64,000 nucleotides of DNA, taken from NCBI RefSeq assembly GCF_040537815.1, contig NZ_JBEWSZ010000001.1, positions 3,224,001 to 3,288,000 on the forward strand, given 5' to 3'. Under the pieces are notes generated by a model that saw only the letters and a list, made by a program, of their open reading frames with translations, searched no databases and was not told the origin of the DNA. Below are positions 18,288 through 26,466 of the stretch, piece by piece. The stretch's first letter is position 1. Each line of letters starts with the position of its first letter. The position numbers and the translations under genes are program-made. This stretch comes from Mesorhizobium shangrilense (GTDB taxonomy: Bacteria; Pseudomonadota; Alphaproteobacteria; Rhizobiales; Rhizobiaceae).

Positions 18288-18482
18288 GGCGGCGGGATAG
18301 GTGAAAGGCCGGGGATGCCGCTGGCCGGTGTCCCCGCCCTCTCAAATCCCGGCCTTGTCGCGAGCGTTGGGCAACTTCCGCCACGGCGGTATGGGTTGAG
18401 CCTATCAACTGAACAGACTTGAAAACTCGCGAGAGCACTCTTGCTTGAGCAAAATAGACGTTGACCGAAGGCAGATCAGACG

Positions 18483-19580
18483 ATGCGAATAGCAGTGGCA
18501 GGTGCGGGAATCGTAGGCTTATCGACGGCTTGGGCACTTCGCCGACGAGGCCATGAAGTTACTGTCTTTGACCGCGGGCCGATCCCGAATCCGATGGCCT
18601 CGTCCTATGACGAGCAACGGTACCATCGTTTCGCCTATGGACGAATGGCCGGATACGCCAAGCTGTCGTTGGGCGTGACCAAGGCATGGGACGTACTGTG
18701 GAACGACTTGCAGGAAACGCTGTATATCGAGACGGGCGTTCTTTATGTCGCGGATGCCGACAATGAAGACGTTGCGCTTTCGGTCGCGTTCGCCCGCGAC
18801 AATGGTTTGGCTTTTGATGAGATTGACGCCGGCGATTTCGTGAGACGTTTTCCCCACCTGCGTCCAAGACCGAGCGATCGCGCCGTGCTTTTTCCCCAAT
18901 CCGGCATTCTGCTTGCCGAACGGATACTTGTCTCGCTTGCGCGCTGGCTCACGGCAAAAGGCGTTGCCTTGCGGCCTTATGCACGGGTCGAGGAGGTCGA
19001 TCACGACAATGGACGTGTTCGCGTCCTGGGCGCCTGGCAGCAGTTCGACCAGGTCGTTGTCGCGGCGGGCTCATGGACGGGCGAACTGGTGCCCGATGGC
19101 GAGGAACTCCAGCCCACCCGGCAGATCATGCTTTATGCCCATGCGCCGGATCGGCTGGCCGAAGCGTGGGCCAGCGCACCCGCGCTGGCGGATTGGACCG
19201 TTGAGGACAATTTTTACGTGACGCCGCCGCTGCGTGGCACGCGGATGAAGATGACATTCGACCTGCCGTTCGAGCGCAGCGATCCAAACACCACCCGCGA
19301 AGCCAGCCCGGCCGAAATTTCCACAGTTGTTGGCATCGCTCGCGATGCCCTTGCCAGTTTCGACGAGTATCAAATTCTGGGAGGAAGGGCGTGCTACTAC
19401 ACGAACACGTCCGACCGCAGCTTTTTCGTGCGCTGCCACGGTCGGTCCTGGGCCATTTCGACCTGCTCGGGTCACGGGTTCAAGTTCGGCGCCATGACGG
19501 GAATGGCCGTCGCCGATGCGGTCGACGGCAAGGTGACCGCATCGGAACTTCGGGCCAGGCTCGAAGCCAGGATTCCCTGA
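18483..19580 (+). CDS. FAD-dependent oxidoreductase, monomeric sarcosine oxidase-like (DAO family)
   Basis: The 365-residue flavoenzyme begins with the dinucleotide motif GAGIVGLSTAWALRRRGHEVTVFD (positions 7-30). Later it has VVVAAGSWTGELVP and, near 300, ACYYTNTSDRSFFV. In monomeric sarcosine oxidases the cysteine of this last motif carries covalent FAD, and that cysteine is kept here. STCSGHGFKFGAM completes the flavin site. It should oxidise an N-methyl or other secondary or primary amino acid, releasing peroxide. It follows the liv-type importer by about 195 bp and may act on what it imports. Confidence 0.88.
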   Translation: MRIAVAGAGIVGLSTAWALRRRGHEVTVFDRGPIPNPMASSYDEQRYHRFAYGRMAGYAKLSLGVTKAWDVLWNDLQETLYIETGVLYVADADNEDVALSVAFARDNGLAFDEIDAGDFVRRFPHLRPRPSDRAVLFPQSGILLAERILVSLARWLTAKGVALRPYARVEEVDHDNGRVRVLGAWQQFDQVVVAAGSWTGELVPDGEELQPTRQIMLYAHAPDRLAEAWASAPALADWTVEDNFYVTPPLRGTRMKMTFDLPFERSDPNTTREASPAEISTVVGIARDALASFDEYQILGGRACYYTNTSDRSFFVRCHGRSWAISTCSGHGFKFGAMTGMAVADAVDGKVTASELRARLEARIP

Positions 19581-19666
19581 AACCGTCTGAAACCATTCGG
19601 GCGAAGACAGTCGATCTAAACCGATAGAACCTGTTTTTGCCGTTACCAACACCCAAGGAGAAAAGA

Positions 19667-20050
19667 ATGACGGACATAGGCCAGAATTACGCAAGTGTTG
19701 CAAAGGTGCTCGGCCGGTACTTCGACGGCCTCTACCATTGCGACGTTTCCCTACTCGGTGAGGTGTTTCATCCGAAAGCCCAACTCTCGACCATTGCCGA
19801 GGAAAAACTGGCGACAGTGGATACCTCGACCTGGCTCGACATCATTGCGAAGCGCGAATCTCCCGCCACCCGAAAAGAGGCTCGGGTCGATCAAATCGTT
19901 TCCATCGAGTTTGGCAGTCAGAACACTGCGCTCGCCAGGGTGCAATGCGCGATCGGCCCCAAGCTGTTTACCGATTTCCTCTCTCTCGTCCGGATTGGCG
20001 ACGACTGGAAAATCGTTGCAAAGGTCTATCAGTTCGAACCAATCTACTAG
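19667..20050 (+). CDS. NTF2-like protein (lumazine-binding/SnoaL-like fold)
   Basis: The 127-residue protein starts at the ATG at 19667 behind a perfect AAGGAG six bases upstream. It has the NTF2-like pattern: helix ASVAKVLGRYFDGLYHCD, LLGEVFHPKAQLS, then strands ending in FTDFLSLVRIGDDWKIVAKVY. It resembles the PF12893 lumazine-binding-like group. Such proteins are cone-shaped and may be isomerases, dehydratases or ligand binders. It follows the flavoenzyme by 86 bp in the same direction and may process its product. Function unknown. Confidence 0.75.
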   Translation: MTDIGQNYASVAKVLGRYFDGLYHCDVSLLGEVFHPKAQLSTIAEEKLATVDTSTWLDIIAKRESPATRKEARVDQIVSIEFGSQNTALARVQCAIGPKLFTDFLSLVRIGDDWKIVAKVYQFEPIY

Positions 20051-20431
20051 GGCAGCGAAGACGAGCACACAAAGCGGAAGTCGCCAACCCACACTTCTTC
20101 TGCCGCGATATCTATCGCGGCCAAAGCGCCGGCTGGGCCCAGCTTTCGTTTCGAAAGTGTTGCGAGTGTCGTTCTCTCCGGATGATCGAGACTTCATCGA
20201 GTCTTTCTGCATCGCTAGGCGATGTTCGGAAATTTCACATCCATCGGTTTTTTGAAACACGGCGGACCGATTGGCGGCTACTTCTGGCGCGATCATATGA
20301 CGGGCCTCGCATACCATACCGGTGCATGTCCGCAGCGATCAAAGATACCTGAAGTTACGGCAACGCGGGTCAATAGAAATCGGGGAGCAGGCGAAGTCTG
20401 TCATGTCCCTATTTTTGGGAGGTCATTTGGC
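20051..20431. other. Gene-free stretch upstream of the MFS gene
   Basis: Short open frames cross this 381-bp stretch, but none has a ribosome site or a recognisable product. The frame leading into the MFS gene reads through it without conserved residues. It probably holds the promoter of the MFS gene; GGGAGG at 20417-20422 is the ribosome site of that gene. Confidence 0.4.
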
Positions 20432-21742
20432 ATGTCAAGCAATGTGGGAACGAGCGATAGTGCTAGCATCTATCGCCGATCCAGAAGACAACCTCTTGCA
20501 ATTACATCGGCCGTAATTGGCACAACGCTCGAATGGTTTGACTACTCGGTTTACGCTGCGGTCGCCGCCTGGATTGCTACCGAATTTTTCCCTTCCGAGA
20601 ACTCGCACGTCTCTCTGCTCAGCGCGCTGGCAGTATTCGGGGTTGGCTTTTTCTTTCGTCCCCTAGGCGCGCTTTTTTTCGGACATATGGGCGATCGCAA
20701 AGGCCGCAAACACGCCCTGGCTGCGACCATCATACTGATGGGCGCCTCTTCGCTGTTGATCGCGGTCGCTCCAAACTACACGTCGGTAGGCCTTCTAGCT
20801 CCAGTGCTTTTGGTGGTCGCCAGATGTGCCCAGGGGTTTTCTGCCGGAGGTGAATTCGCGGGTGGCGCTGCTTTCCTTATCGAGGGGGCGCCCGAGAAGC
20901 GAAGAGGCACATACGGGGCCATCCACTACATGGCGATTATCTTCGGCAATCTGCTTGGAGCCGCAATTGTCGCAAGTCTCATTGCTGTTCTCAGCGGGGA
21001 CCAGATGAAGCTCTGGGGTTGGCGAATCCCCTTCCTAATAGGGGCCTGTGCGGCGCTGGTTGGCTTGTTCCTTCGCGCTCGAAGCACCGACACCCCGATC
21101 ATGCAACAGGCAATCATGGCGGGAGAGATTCCTGACAGCCCAATCTCCGAAACCTTTCGCGACATGTGGAAGCTTGTCTTACGTGGTGTGGGGCTGGTGT
21201 GCGGTTTTACGATCGTCACGTATGCCTACGTCAACATGCAATCCTATATCCCCGCAGTAACAGGCTTGTCCGCCGGCACCGCGCAATGGCTTTATTCACT
21301 CTCGCTTGCGGTCCAGATCCCGCTGATCGGTTTTTTTGGCTTCCTATCTGATAAAGTAGGGCGCAAGCCGCTGATGCTGGCCGGAGCTGTCTTGCTGACT
21401 GTCTGCCCAATCCCGGTTTTTGCACTGGTCGCCACGGGATCAACACCATTGGTTCTGCTGGCGCTGATTATCGTCTCCGTATCGATTGCGGTCTATGCCG
21501 GGCCTTTCACCGCCGCCATCACCGAGCTTATGCCCCGGCGAACGCGCTACACGGCGTTGTCGGTGAGTTATGGTCTGGCGGCCGCGCTCTTCGGCGGCAC
21601 CGCAGGCTACGTTGTCACCTGGCTGCGCTTCTACACAGCATCGCCCAATGCTCCAGCGATCTACGCGGCCATCGCGGCAGCCCTGACTCTGATCACGGTG
21701 ATTTCGACGCCGGAAACGGTTCACCGCGATATCTCAAAGTAG
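20432..21742 (+). CDS. MFS transporter, metabolite:proton symporter (MHS) family
   Basis: The 436-residue protein begins MSSNVGTSDSAS, then ITSAVIGTTLEWFDYSVYAAVA, the hallmark of MHS symporters such as ProP, ShiA and KgtP. Other landmarks are FFRPLGALFFGHMGDRKGRKHAL, GFSAGGEFAGGAAFLIEGAP and FGFLSDKVGRKPLMLAG. Twelve membrane spans are expected. The start is fixed by GGGAGG nine bases before the ATG at 20432, although the frame is open from 20222. It probably imports a carboxylate, betaine or amino acid. The adjacent deacylase gene suggests an N-acylated or ectoine-like compound. Confidence 0.92.
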   Translation: MSSNVGTSDSASIYRRSRRQPLAITSAVIGTTLEWFDYSVYAAVAAWIATEFFPSENSHVSLLSALAVFGVGFFFRPLGALFFGHMGDRKGRKHALAATIILMGASSLLIAVAPNYTSVGLLAPVLLVVARCAQGFSAGGEFAGGAAFLIEGAPEKRRGTYGAIHYMAIIFGNLLGAAIVASLIAVLSGDQMKLWGWRIPFLIGACAALVGLFLRARSTDTPIMQQAIMAGEIPDSPISETFRDMWKLVLRGVGLVCGFTIVTYAYVNMQSYIPAVTGLSAGTAQWLYSLSLAVQIPLIGFFGFLSDKVGRKPLMLAGAVLLTVCPIPVFALVATGSTPLVLLALIIVSVSIAVYAGPFTAAITELMPRRTRYTALSVSYGLAAALFGGTAGYVVTWLRFYTASPNAPAIYAAIAAALTLITVISTPETVHRDISK

Positions 21743-21782
21743 CAAGAAACAAAATTTGTTAAGACAGTATAAGGGTGTCGGT

Positions 21783-22790
21783 ATGCAATCTAACTCTCGG
21801 ATATGGAGCCGGCTCGACTTCGAGCGGCAGGGAAAGCAGTTTGGCCATTTTCACTTGCCGCACTCGGTCCATCGTTCGGCATACGGCACCATCGCAATTC
21901 CCGTCTGCATAATCGCGAACGGAAGGGGACCGACCATTCTCCTGACCGGCGGAGTTCACGGAGACGAGTACGAAGGGCAGATAGCGCTCGGCCGGCTGAG
22001 CCGTGAAATCGACCCGGCAACCATTCAAGGTCGCCTCATTGTCGTTCCCAGCATCAACCTGCCGGCAGCGCTCGCTAGCACAAGAACATCACCCCTGGAC
22101 GGGCAGAACCTCAACCGAGTGTTTCCCGGCGATCCGGATGGAACACCTTCAGAACAGATCGCCTATTTTATAGAGACCGTACTCGCTCCGATTTCAGACA
22201 CTTGGTTCGACTTTCATTCAGGAGGTACGTCCCTAAATTATCTACCCCTGATCGCGACACACGAGTTTCAGGACAAAGAGATCAATCGCAAGGCGGGTTT
22301 CATCCTAGACGCCTTTGGTGCCCCCCTCGCGCTGGTCTGGAAGTTTTTCGACGAACCTCGAATGGGCAAGAGTTGCGCAGAGCGCAACGGTATCGTCTAT
22401 ATCTCGAGCGAATTCGGAGGTGGTGGATCAGTCAACCAAGATGGTCTGAGGATCTGTTATGAGGGCACCCTGCGGGCCCTGGCTGCCCTTGAAGTTATCG
22501 ATGCGGACGCGATTCCCGTATCCAAACCCGATCTGACAAAGAAGCTCATCGTTCGGGACCGTGACGACAACTTGTATGCCACAGCATCGGGCGTTTTTGC
22601 GCCCTCTGTTTCGCTTGGCGCCGAGGTGAGATCGGGTCAATCCATTGGTGAGGTTCTCAACCTCGATGACCATTCGATTCCGCCCTCGCCCCAATACGCC
22701 ATCAATGACGGGATCGTAGTGTGCTTACGTCACCCCGCCCTCGTTGAGCGCGGCGATTGCATCATCCAGATGGCTGGTCGAGCGATATGA
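21783..22790 (+). CDS. Succinylglutamate desuccinylase/aspartoacylase family deacylase (DoeB-like)
   Basis: The 335-residue zinc-dependent M14-like hydrolase has the metal motif GGVHGDEYEG (His and Glu), the arginine-containing GQNLNRVFPGDPDG, the third ligand in WFDFHSGGTSLNYLP and the catalytic glutamate region near VYISSEFGGGGSV. The last 90 residues form a beta-rich cap (DNLYATASGVFAPSVSLGAEV). The start at 21783 is set by AAGGG seven bases upstream. Close relatives include DoeB, which deacetylates N-acetyl-diaminobutyrate in ectoine breakdown, but other DoeB-pathway genes are absent here. It likely forms a unit with the preceding MFS gene. Confidence 0.87.
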   Translation: MQSNSRIWSRLDFERQGKQFGHFHLPHSVHRSAYGTIAIPVCIIANGRGPTILLTGGVHGDEYEGQIALGRLSREIDPATIQGRLIVVPSINLPAALASTRTSPLDGQNLNRVFPGDPDGTPSEQIAYFIETVLAPISDTWFDFHSGGTSLNYLPLIATHEFQDKEINRKAGFILDAFGAPLALVWKFFDEPRMGKSCAERNGIVYISSEFGGGGSVNQDGLRICYEGTLRALAALEVIDADAIPVSKPDLTKKLIVRDRDDNLYATASGVFAPSVSLGAEVRSGQSIGEVLNLDDHSIPPSPQYAINDGIVVCLRHPALVERGDCIIQMAGRAI

Positions 22791-23021
22791 TCGACCAGGG
22801 ATTGGGGTTCGATGCTCATCGCCCACGTGTACATCATGGTACGCCCCCGTATGATGCGCTGTTGGACCGCCCAAGGGTAGCAGGGGCAGGTTCTGACGGG
22901 CATCGAACAACCACGTCGACACCCAAGGTGCGGCAAGCGCCGTACCTTAGATTACTAGCGGAACAGCTTTGTTTCGCAGGAGCATGTCTGGCTCAGGAAG
23001 CAATCTTTCAAGCGAGAGGCT

Positions 23022-23831
23022 TCATGCCTTAGCCTGCGACCTCACATGGGCGATATAGCCGCGCACGTCGCCGGCCGGCTCGGCATAGGCCTTGCCGAGC
23101 TTCTTCTCAATCGCCGCCATGTACTCCTTCGCCCATTTGGGCAGCGCATAATCAATGACGGCCAAGAACTCGAGCGTCGCCGCCAGACGGATATCGGCGA
23201 TCGACGGGCTCTTGCCACCGATGAACGGCTTGCCGTCCCTGAAGAAGCTGTGAAAGACCTCCAGCGGCTCGGCAATCGCTGCCATCGCGGCCCTCTGGGC
23301 TTCGGACTTCTTGTCGGGGTGAGCATCGCTGTGGCCGACCTCGCCGGCATATTGCGGGAAGCCGAGTAAAGGATAGGTGGCGCGCGCGACATAGGGGTAG
23401 AGCGTACCGACCAGATAGAACATGGCGCTGTCGATCATCGCCCGCTTGGCCGGCGCCTTGGGATAGAATTTCTCCAGCCCATGCTTGTTGGCAAGGTATT
23501 GCATGATGGCGCAGCTTTCCCACAACACGCCTCTGGGAAGGCCCTTGTCCTCGATCATTGGTGTCAAATGGGAGGGGTTTCGCGCCGTGAATTCCGGCGA
23601 GCGGGTGTGGCCCCAGGCATCGGTCTCGGCGGCATCCAGCCCGGCCGCGCGCGCGAACACCCGAACGGTCATGTTGTTAACGCTGGGCTTCAGCATGCTG
23701 AGCTTCACGGCTGGTTTCTTCGCCGGCTTCGCCGTAGCCTTCGCAGCTGGCTTGGCCGCCGCTTTCGCCGTCGGCTTGGCGGCTGCTTTGGCCGCGGGTC
23801 TCTTCGCACTCTTCGTCGCTGTCTTGGCCAT
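23022..23831 (-). CDS. Glutathione S-transferase with a Lys/Ala/Pro-rich histone-H1-like N-terminal tail
   Basis: The 269-residue protein joins two parts. Residues 1-50 are low complexity, built of repeats such as AAKPTAK and AAKPAAK, strongly basic and H1-like. From about residue 55 a GST fold follows: LKPSVNNMTVRVFARAAGLD, then the cis-proline region SHLTPMIED, ESCAIMQYLANKHG, and a helical C-domain with GGKSPSIADIRLAATLEFL. The ATG at 23831 has GGGAGGAAC upstream and lies 22 bp after the VOC gene, so both are one transcript. Tails of this kind usually bind DNA or polyanions; a tail on a GST is unusual. Confidence 0.85.
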   Translation of the reverse strand: MAKTATKSAKRPAAKAAAKPTAKAAAKPAAKATAKPAKKPAVKLSMLKPSVNNMTVRVFARAAGLDAAETDAWGHTRSPEFTARNPSHLTPMIEDKGLPRGVLWESCAIMQYLANKHGLEKFYPKAPAKRAMIDSAMFYLVGTLYPYVARATYPLLGFPQYAGEVGHSDAHPDKKSEAQRAAMAAIAEPLEVFHSFFRDGKPFIGGKSPSIADIRLAATLEFLAVIDYALPKWAKEYMAAIEKKLGKAYAEPAGDVRGYIAHVRSQAKA

Positions 23832-23853
23832 TTTGTTCCTCCCTGTGGTTTGT

Positions 23854-24435
23854 TTAATATGGGTTCTTCGGCGCCCGGTCGTCCGACAAGGTTGCGCGGG
23901 AACGCTCGACGAGCGCCTGGATCGCGTCGGCAAGGTGCACTTCCGCAATATTGTAGTCGCCGCGCGCGACCCGCAGTCCGTGCGCTTCCATCAGCACGTC
24001 GGCATGGGTGAAGCCCGCAGGCGGCTCGAAGCGGTAGGAGGCGAGCTCGATCAGCAGGCCGAGCGGATCCTCGAAATAGATCGAATCCATGAAGCCGCGA
24101 TCCTTGACGCCGCTGTGCTTGATGGCGCGCTCGTCGAGCCGGGCGACCGCCTGCAGGAAGGTGACGCGCGACACCGCAAAGGCGATGTGATGGACGCAGC
24201 CGGTATCTGTCGGTGTGCGCCGCTTCGCTGGCGCGCGGCCCTCGTCTGTGAAGACCGTGATCAGCCGGCCGTCGCCCGGGTCGAAATAGAGGTGGCTCTC
24301 GCTTGCCTTGTCGAGATTGGGCTGCTCGAAGATGAACGGCATGCCGAGCACGCCTTCCCAGAAGTCGATGGAGGTCTGGCGCCCGGCGCCGACCAGCGTG
24401 ATGTGATGAACGCCCTGCGATTGCAGTTTCTGCAT
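23854..24435 (-). CDS. VOC (glyoxalase/bleomycin resistance/extradiol dioxygenase) family protein
   Basis: The 193-residue protein has two VOC modules: GVHHITLVGAGRQTSIDFWEGVLG (8-31) and GCVHHIAFAVSRVTFLQAV (about 88-106). Metal-ligand candidates are the histidines of VHHIT and VHHIA and the glutamate of PLGLLIELASY. It begins behind GGGGAGGG six bases before the ATG. It probably uses a divalent metal for glutathione-linked, isomerising or ring-cleaving chemistry. The downstream GST makes a detoxification pair plausible. The mobile element lies only 222 bp upstream, possibly altering expression of the pair. Confidence 0.88.
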   Translation of the reverse strand: MQKLQSQGVHHITLVGAGRQTSIDFWEGVLGMPFIFEQPNLDKASESHLYFDPGDGRLITVFTDEGRAPAKRRTPTDTGCVHHIAFAVSRVTFLQAVARLDERAIKHSGVKDRGFMDSIYFEDPLGLLIELASYRFEPPAGFTHADVLMEAHGLRVARGDYNIAEVHLADAIQALVERSRATLSDDRAPKNPY

Positions 24436-24649
24436 TGGCCGCCCTCCCCTGAAGTCTGCGCGTCGCTATGCCGGGACGTGCAGCCGCGCACCTTTGATCC
24501 GGCCAGCATGAACTCGGCAGATGTGCGTGACCGGTCGTGGCTTCCGGATCCGCATCCGCCCCCTCCTGCCGGCGTTCTGCGCGTCCGTCTTGAGCGCTTG
24601 GCCCACGGCTGCATGAGGCGATGCTAATCCATTTAAGCGCGCTGCGCCA

Positions 24650-24657
24650 GAAGCGGC
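24650..24657. repeat. Target-site duplication, left copy
   Basis: GAAGCGGC directly precedes the left terminal repeat and is repeated exactly at 28130-28137 after the right terminal repeat. Eight-base duplications fit IS1-family transposition. Confidence 0.9.
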
Positions 24658-24676
24658 GGTAGTGTCTCAGTTTGAA
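24658..24676 (+). repeat. Left terminal inverted repeat
   Basis: GGTAGTGTCTCAGTTTGAA, an exact reverse complement of 28111-28129. The GGT start resembles the ends of IS1 relatives. Identity stops after these 19 bases. Confidence 0.93.
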
Positions 24677-24724
24677 TAAGGCAGCCCTCGACACGGCGCT
24701 CGCCCTCCCCATACCGCGCATGGT

Positions 24725-25039
24725 ATGCTTAGCGCCATGCAGGAGTCGCCGCGAGAAAAACCAAATGAACCGATCATCACGCGCGACGCTTCAGGCGCTT
24801 GGCGCAAGGATGGGAAGATAGTGCATTGGTACGGTGTGCATCTCAGACGGTGCTTGGATGACGGCACGAAAGAGACACTCGAATCCTGGACCTTGTGCGG
24901 GACCGACGTGGACGAGACGAGGGGCGCTGCCATTCAAATCCTAGAAGGGCGCAGGTCCAGTGTCGGAGCCGATAGTTTAGCAATGGAAGAGCGCGGTGGC
25001 GGCCTTGTTTGGGAGTATCCTGATGCCAACCGGACCTAA
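24725..25039 (+). CDS. Hypothetical small protein, element cargo
   Basis: The 104-residue protein is mostly hydrophilic and I do not recognise a family. It has a tidy beta-rich middle: ITRDASGAWRKDGKIVHWYG, then LESWTLCGTDVDETRGAAIQI. An in-frame ATG at 24737 would remove four residues; neither start has a clear ribosome site. It lies 48 bp inside the left end of the mobile element and overlaps the next small gene by 17 bp, which implies co-translation. It is probably cargo with an unknown role linked to the P63C or NYN proteins. Confidence 0.55.
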   Translation: MLSAMQESPREKPNEPIITRDASGAWRKDGKIVHWYGVHLRRCLDDGTKETLESWTLCGTDVDETRGAAIQILEGRRSSVGADSLAMEERGGGLVWEYPDANRT

Positions 25040-25253
25040 AGGCCAGAAGCGCCCCGCCGATGTTATCGGCAATGCCGTCCGCGTCATGCGCATTGCCACC
25101 GGCGAGGAAGCCGACGACGTGATTGACGATGGCAAAGACCCCGCCGCAAAAGCGCTTGGTGCAAAAGGCGGGAAGAAGCGCGCCGAGAACATGACGCCGG
25201 AACGGCGCGCCGAGATCGCAAGGAAGGCTGCGGAAAGCCGCTGGAAGAAATAG
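25023..25253 (+). CDS. Small basic protein with RAENMTPERRAE-ARKAAESRW motif, element cargo
   Basis: The 76-residue protein starts at the ATG at 25023, seven bases after GGGAG. Residues 1-22 (GPKGQKRPADVIGNAVRVM) are a conserved head seen in many small rhizobial proteins. The tail GAKGGKKRAENMTPERR then ARKAAESRWKK is basic and helical. Nearly the same tail motif occurs at the N-terminus of the P63C protein encoded convergently three bases away. Proteins with this tail are sometimes labelled RNA-binding, but the evidence I can see is only charge and shape. Confidence 0.65.
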   Translation: MPTGPKGQKRPADVIGNAVRVMRIATGEEADDVIDDGKDPAAKALGAKGGKKRAENMTPERRAEIARKAAESRWKK

Positions 25254-25255
25254 CC

Positions 25256-26329
25256 CTATCTGTTGGGCGGCGGATATGGCAGCGGCAGCGAAAACTGAAC
25301 CATTCGTCTGCCGTAGTGTTGCGCTACTTTGTCTCGAAGCTCACGCATGTTTACGCACGTCTTCGACATACCGATCACCTCGTAGCACCTCGATACGAGC
25401 GCGCGAACACCGAGATTTTCAGTCAACTGACGATGCCACCTTACGCCCGGAGGTGGCTTATTGTTTTTCAGGTACTCTGCGACATCATCGTCCAGCGTGT
25501 CGTAGATCATTTCGATCACAAGCTTGCCCCACCACTTCGGCCGGCTATGAAGCGAACCGCTCCATCCTGTAAGCCGGCCAAATTCGGTCCATAGCTCATC
25601 CGGGAAAGTCTTTTCCCAAGCACGCAATTCATCGGCGATAAATGCCCGCAGCTTTACCTGTAGGGCATCCTCGGCGCGTTCATACTGATAGCCAGTAGCT
25701 TCATCGATCAGCGCCTCGAGGCCGATCTTGGCGCACGCGGAAAGAAACATGCTGGCCTTGATCGCCATTTCTCGCTGGCGATCCGTCATCTTGGGAAAGG
25801 GCGAATTTGGGTCAAACGAGGATTGAAGCGCCGCAACAAAACCCTGGCACACTTCGATCATCAAATCGGCCGGCAGACCCTTCACGGCTTTCTCGAGACC
25901 TTCGACCTCGAGCAATCTAAAGGGCACCATTCTCTCGAGAACTAAGCCGCTGTTTATAAACGGTTCTAGTGCTTTTACCCCCAGATATTTCTCGAGCGCT
26001 CCACCGCCCTTAATGCCGGTGAGAAGTTCGGTGGCCGAAGTTCGCCCAATGATCTTTTCGCCGGTATCAAGAACGTAGCAAGGCACCTCGAGACCGACGA
26101 TATTCAGTGTCCCTCGCCACCTCGCAATTGGCATTGCAGGCTCAGGTGCAATTACATCATCGTCCGCCGGAATCGTCTCTTCCGCCGCGCTCTCTTCTCC
26201 AATTGGCTTAGCCCACCGGGCAAGAGCAGCCTTTCGAGCGCTTTCGGCCCTTTCTTCTGGAGTTAGTGCTTCAGCTCGAGCGAACCCACCTCGAGCTTTG
26301 GCCTCGTTCTTCTCGTCATCCTCAGTCAT
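25256..26329 (-). CDS. P63C domain-containing protein, element cargo
   Basis: The 357-residue protein starts at the ATG at 26329, six bases after GGAG; upstream in-frame ATGs lack a ribosome site. Residues 9-40 hold ARGGFARAEALTPEERAESARKAALARW, split here as ARGGFARAEALTPEER and ARKAALARWAK. The middle has VPCYVLDTGEKIIGRTSATELL. The C-terminal 100 residues match the P63C domain: DELWTEFGRLTGW, RPKWWGKLVIEMIYDTLDDD and RWHRQLTENLGVRALVSRC. P63C proteins occur in mobile and phage-like regions, with no known activity. It is divergent from the transposase across a cluster of palindromes. Confidence 0.85.
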   Translation of the reverse strand: MTEDDEKNEAKARGGFARAEALTPEERAESARKAALARWAKPIGEESAAEETIPADDDVIAPEPAMPIARWRGTLNIVGLEVPCYVLDTGEKIIGRTSATELLTGIKGGGALEKYLGVKALEPFINSGLVLERMVPFRLLEVEGLEKAVKGLPADLMIEVCQGFVAALQSSFDPNSPFPKMTDRQREMAIKASMFLSACAKIGLEALIDEATGYQYERAEDALQVKLRAFIADELRAWEKTFPDELWTEFGRLTGWSGSLHSRPKWWGKLVIEMIYDTLDDDVAEYLKNNKPPPGVRWHRQLTENLGVRALVSRCYEVIGMSKTCVNMRELRDKVAQHYGRRMVQFSLPLPYPPPNR

Positions 26330-26339
26330 CCGAATCTCC

Positions 26340-26427
26340 ATGCGTGCATAATGCAGGCATATTGCACTTGTCATTTGCACGCACAAGCGAAATTATGCGT
26401 GCATAAATCTGATTCTGGTGCACGCAT
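26340..26427. promoter_or_regulatory. Cluster of ATGCGTGCAT-type palindromes between P63C and transposase genes
   Basis: Four copies of one motif sit in 88 bp: ATGCGTGCAT at 26340-26349, TGCACGCA at 26376-26383, TTATGCGTGCATAA at 26393-26406 and TGCACGCAT at 26419-26427. The third is a perfect TTATGC-GT-GCATAA dyad. The first overlaps the region just upstream of the P63C start and the last abuts the transposase -35 box. The spacing suggests a shared operator that controls both divergent genes, perhaps bound by an element-encoded protein. Confidence 0.6.
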
Positions 26428-26460
26428 ATGCTTGACACTAAGCATAAAGGTTCAGATATT
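26427..26460 (+). promoter_or_regulatory. Probable transposase promoter inside an inverted repeat
   Basis: A consensus TTGACA -35 box (26432-26437) is followed after 17 bases by GATATT (26455-26460), a fair -10. The -35 box overlaps an inverted repeat TATGCTT (26427-26433) / AAGCATA (26440-26446). The predicted start point falls at or next to the ATG at 26467, so the message would be leaderless or nearly so, a plausible way to keep transposase low. Confidence 0.45.
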
Positions 26461-26466
26461 AGGGGC

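Noticed and set aside
20222..20431. N-terminal extension of the MFS protein by 70 codons
   Set aside because: MHS symporters begin shortly before the first span, and GGGAGG lies nine bases before the ATG at 20432.
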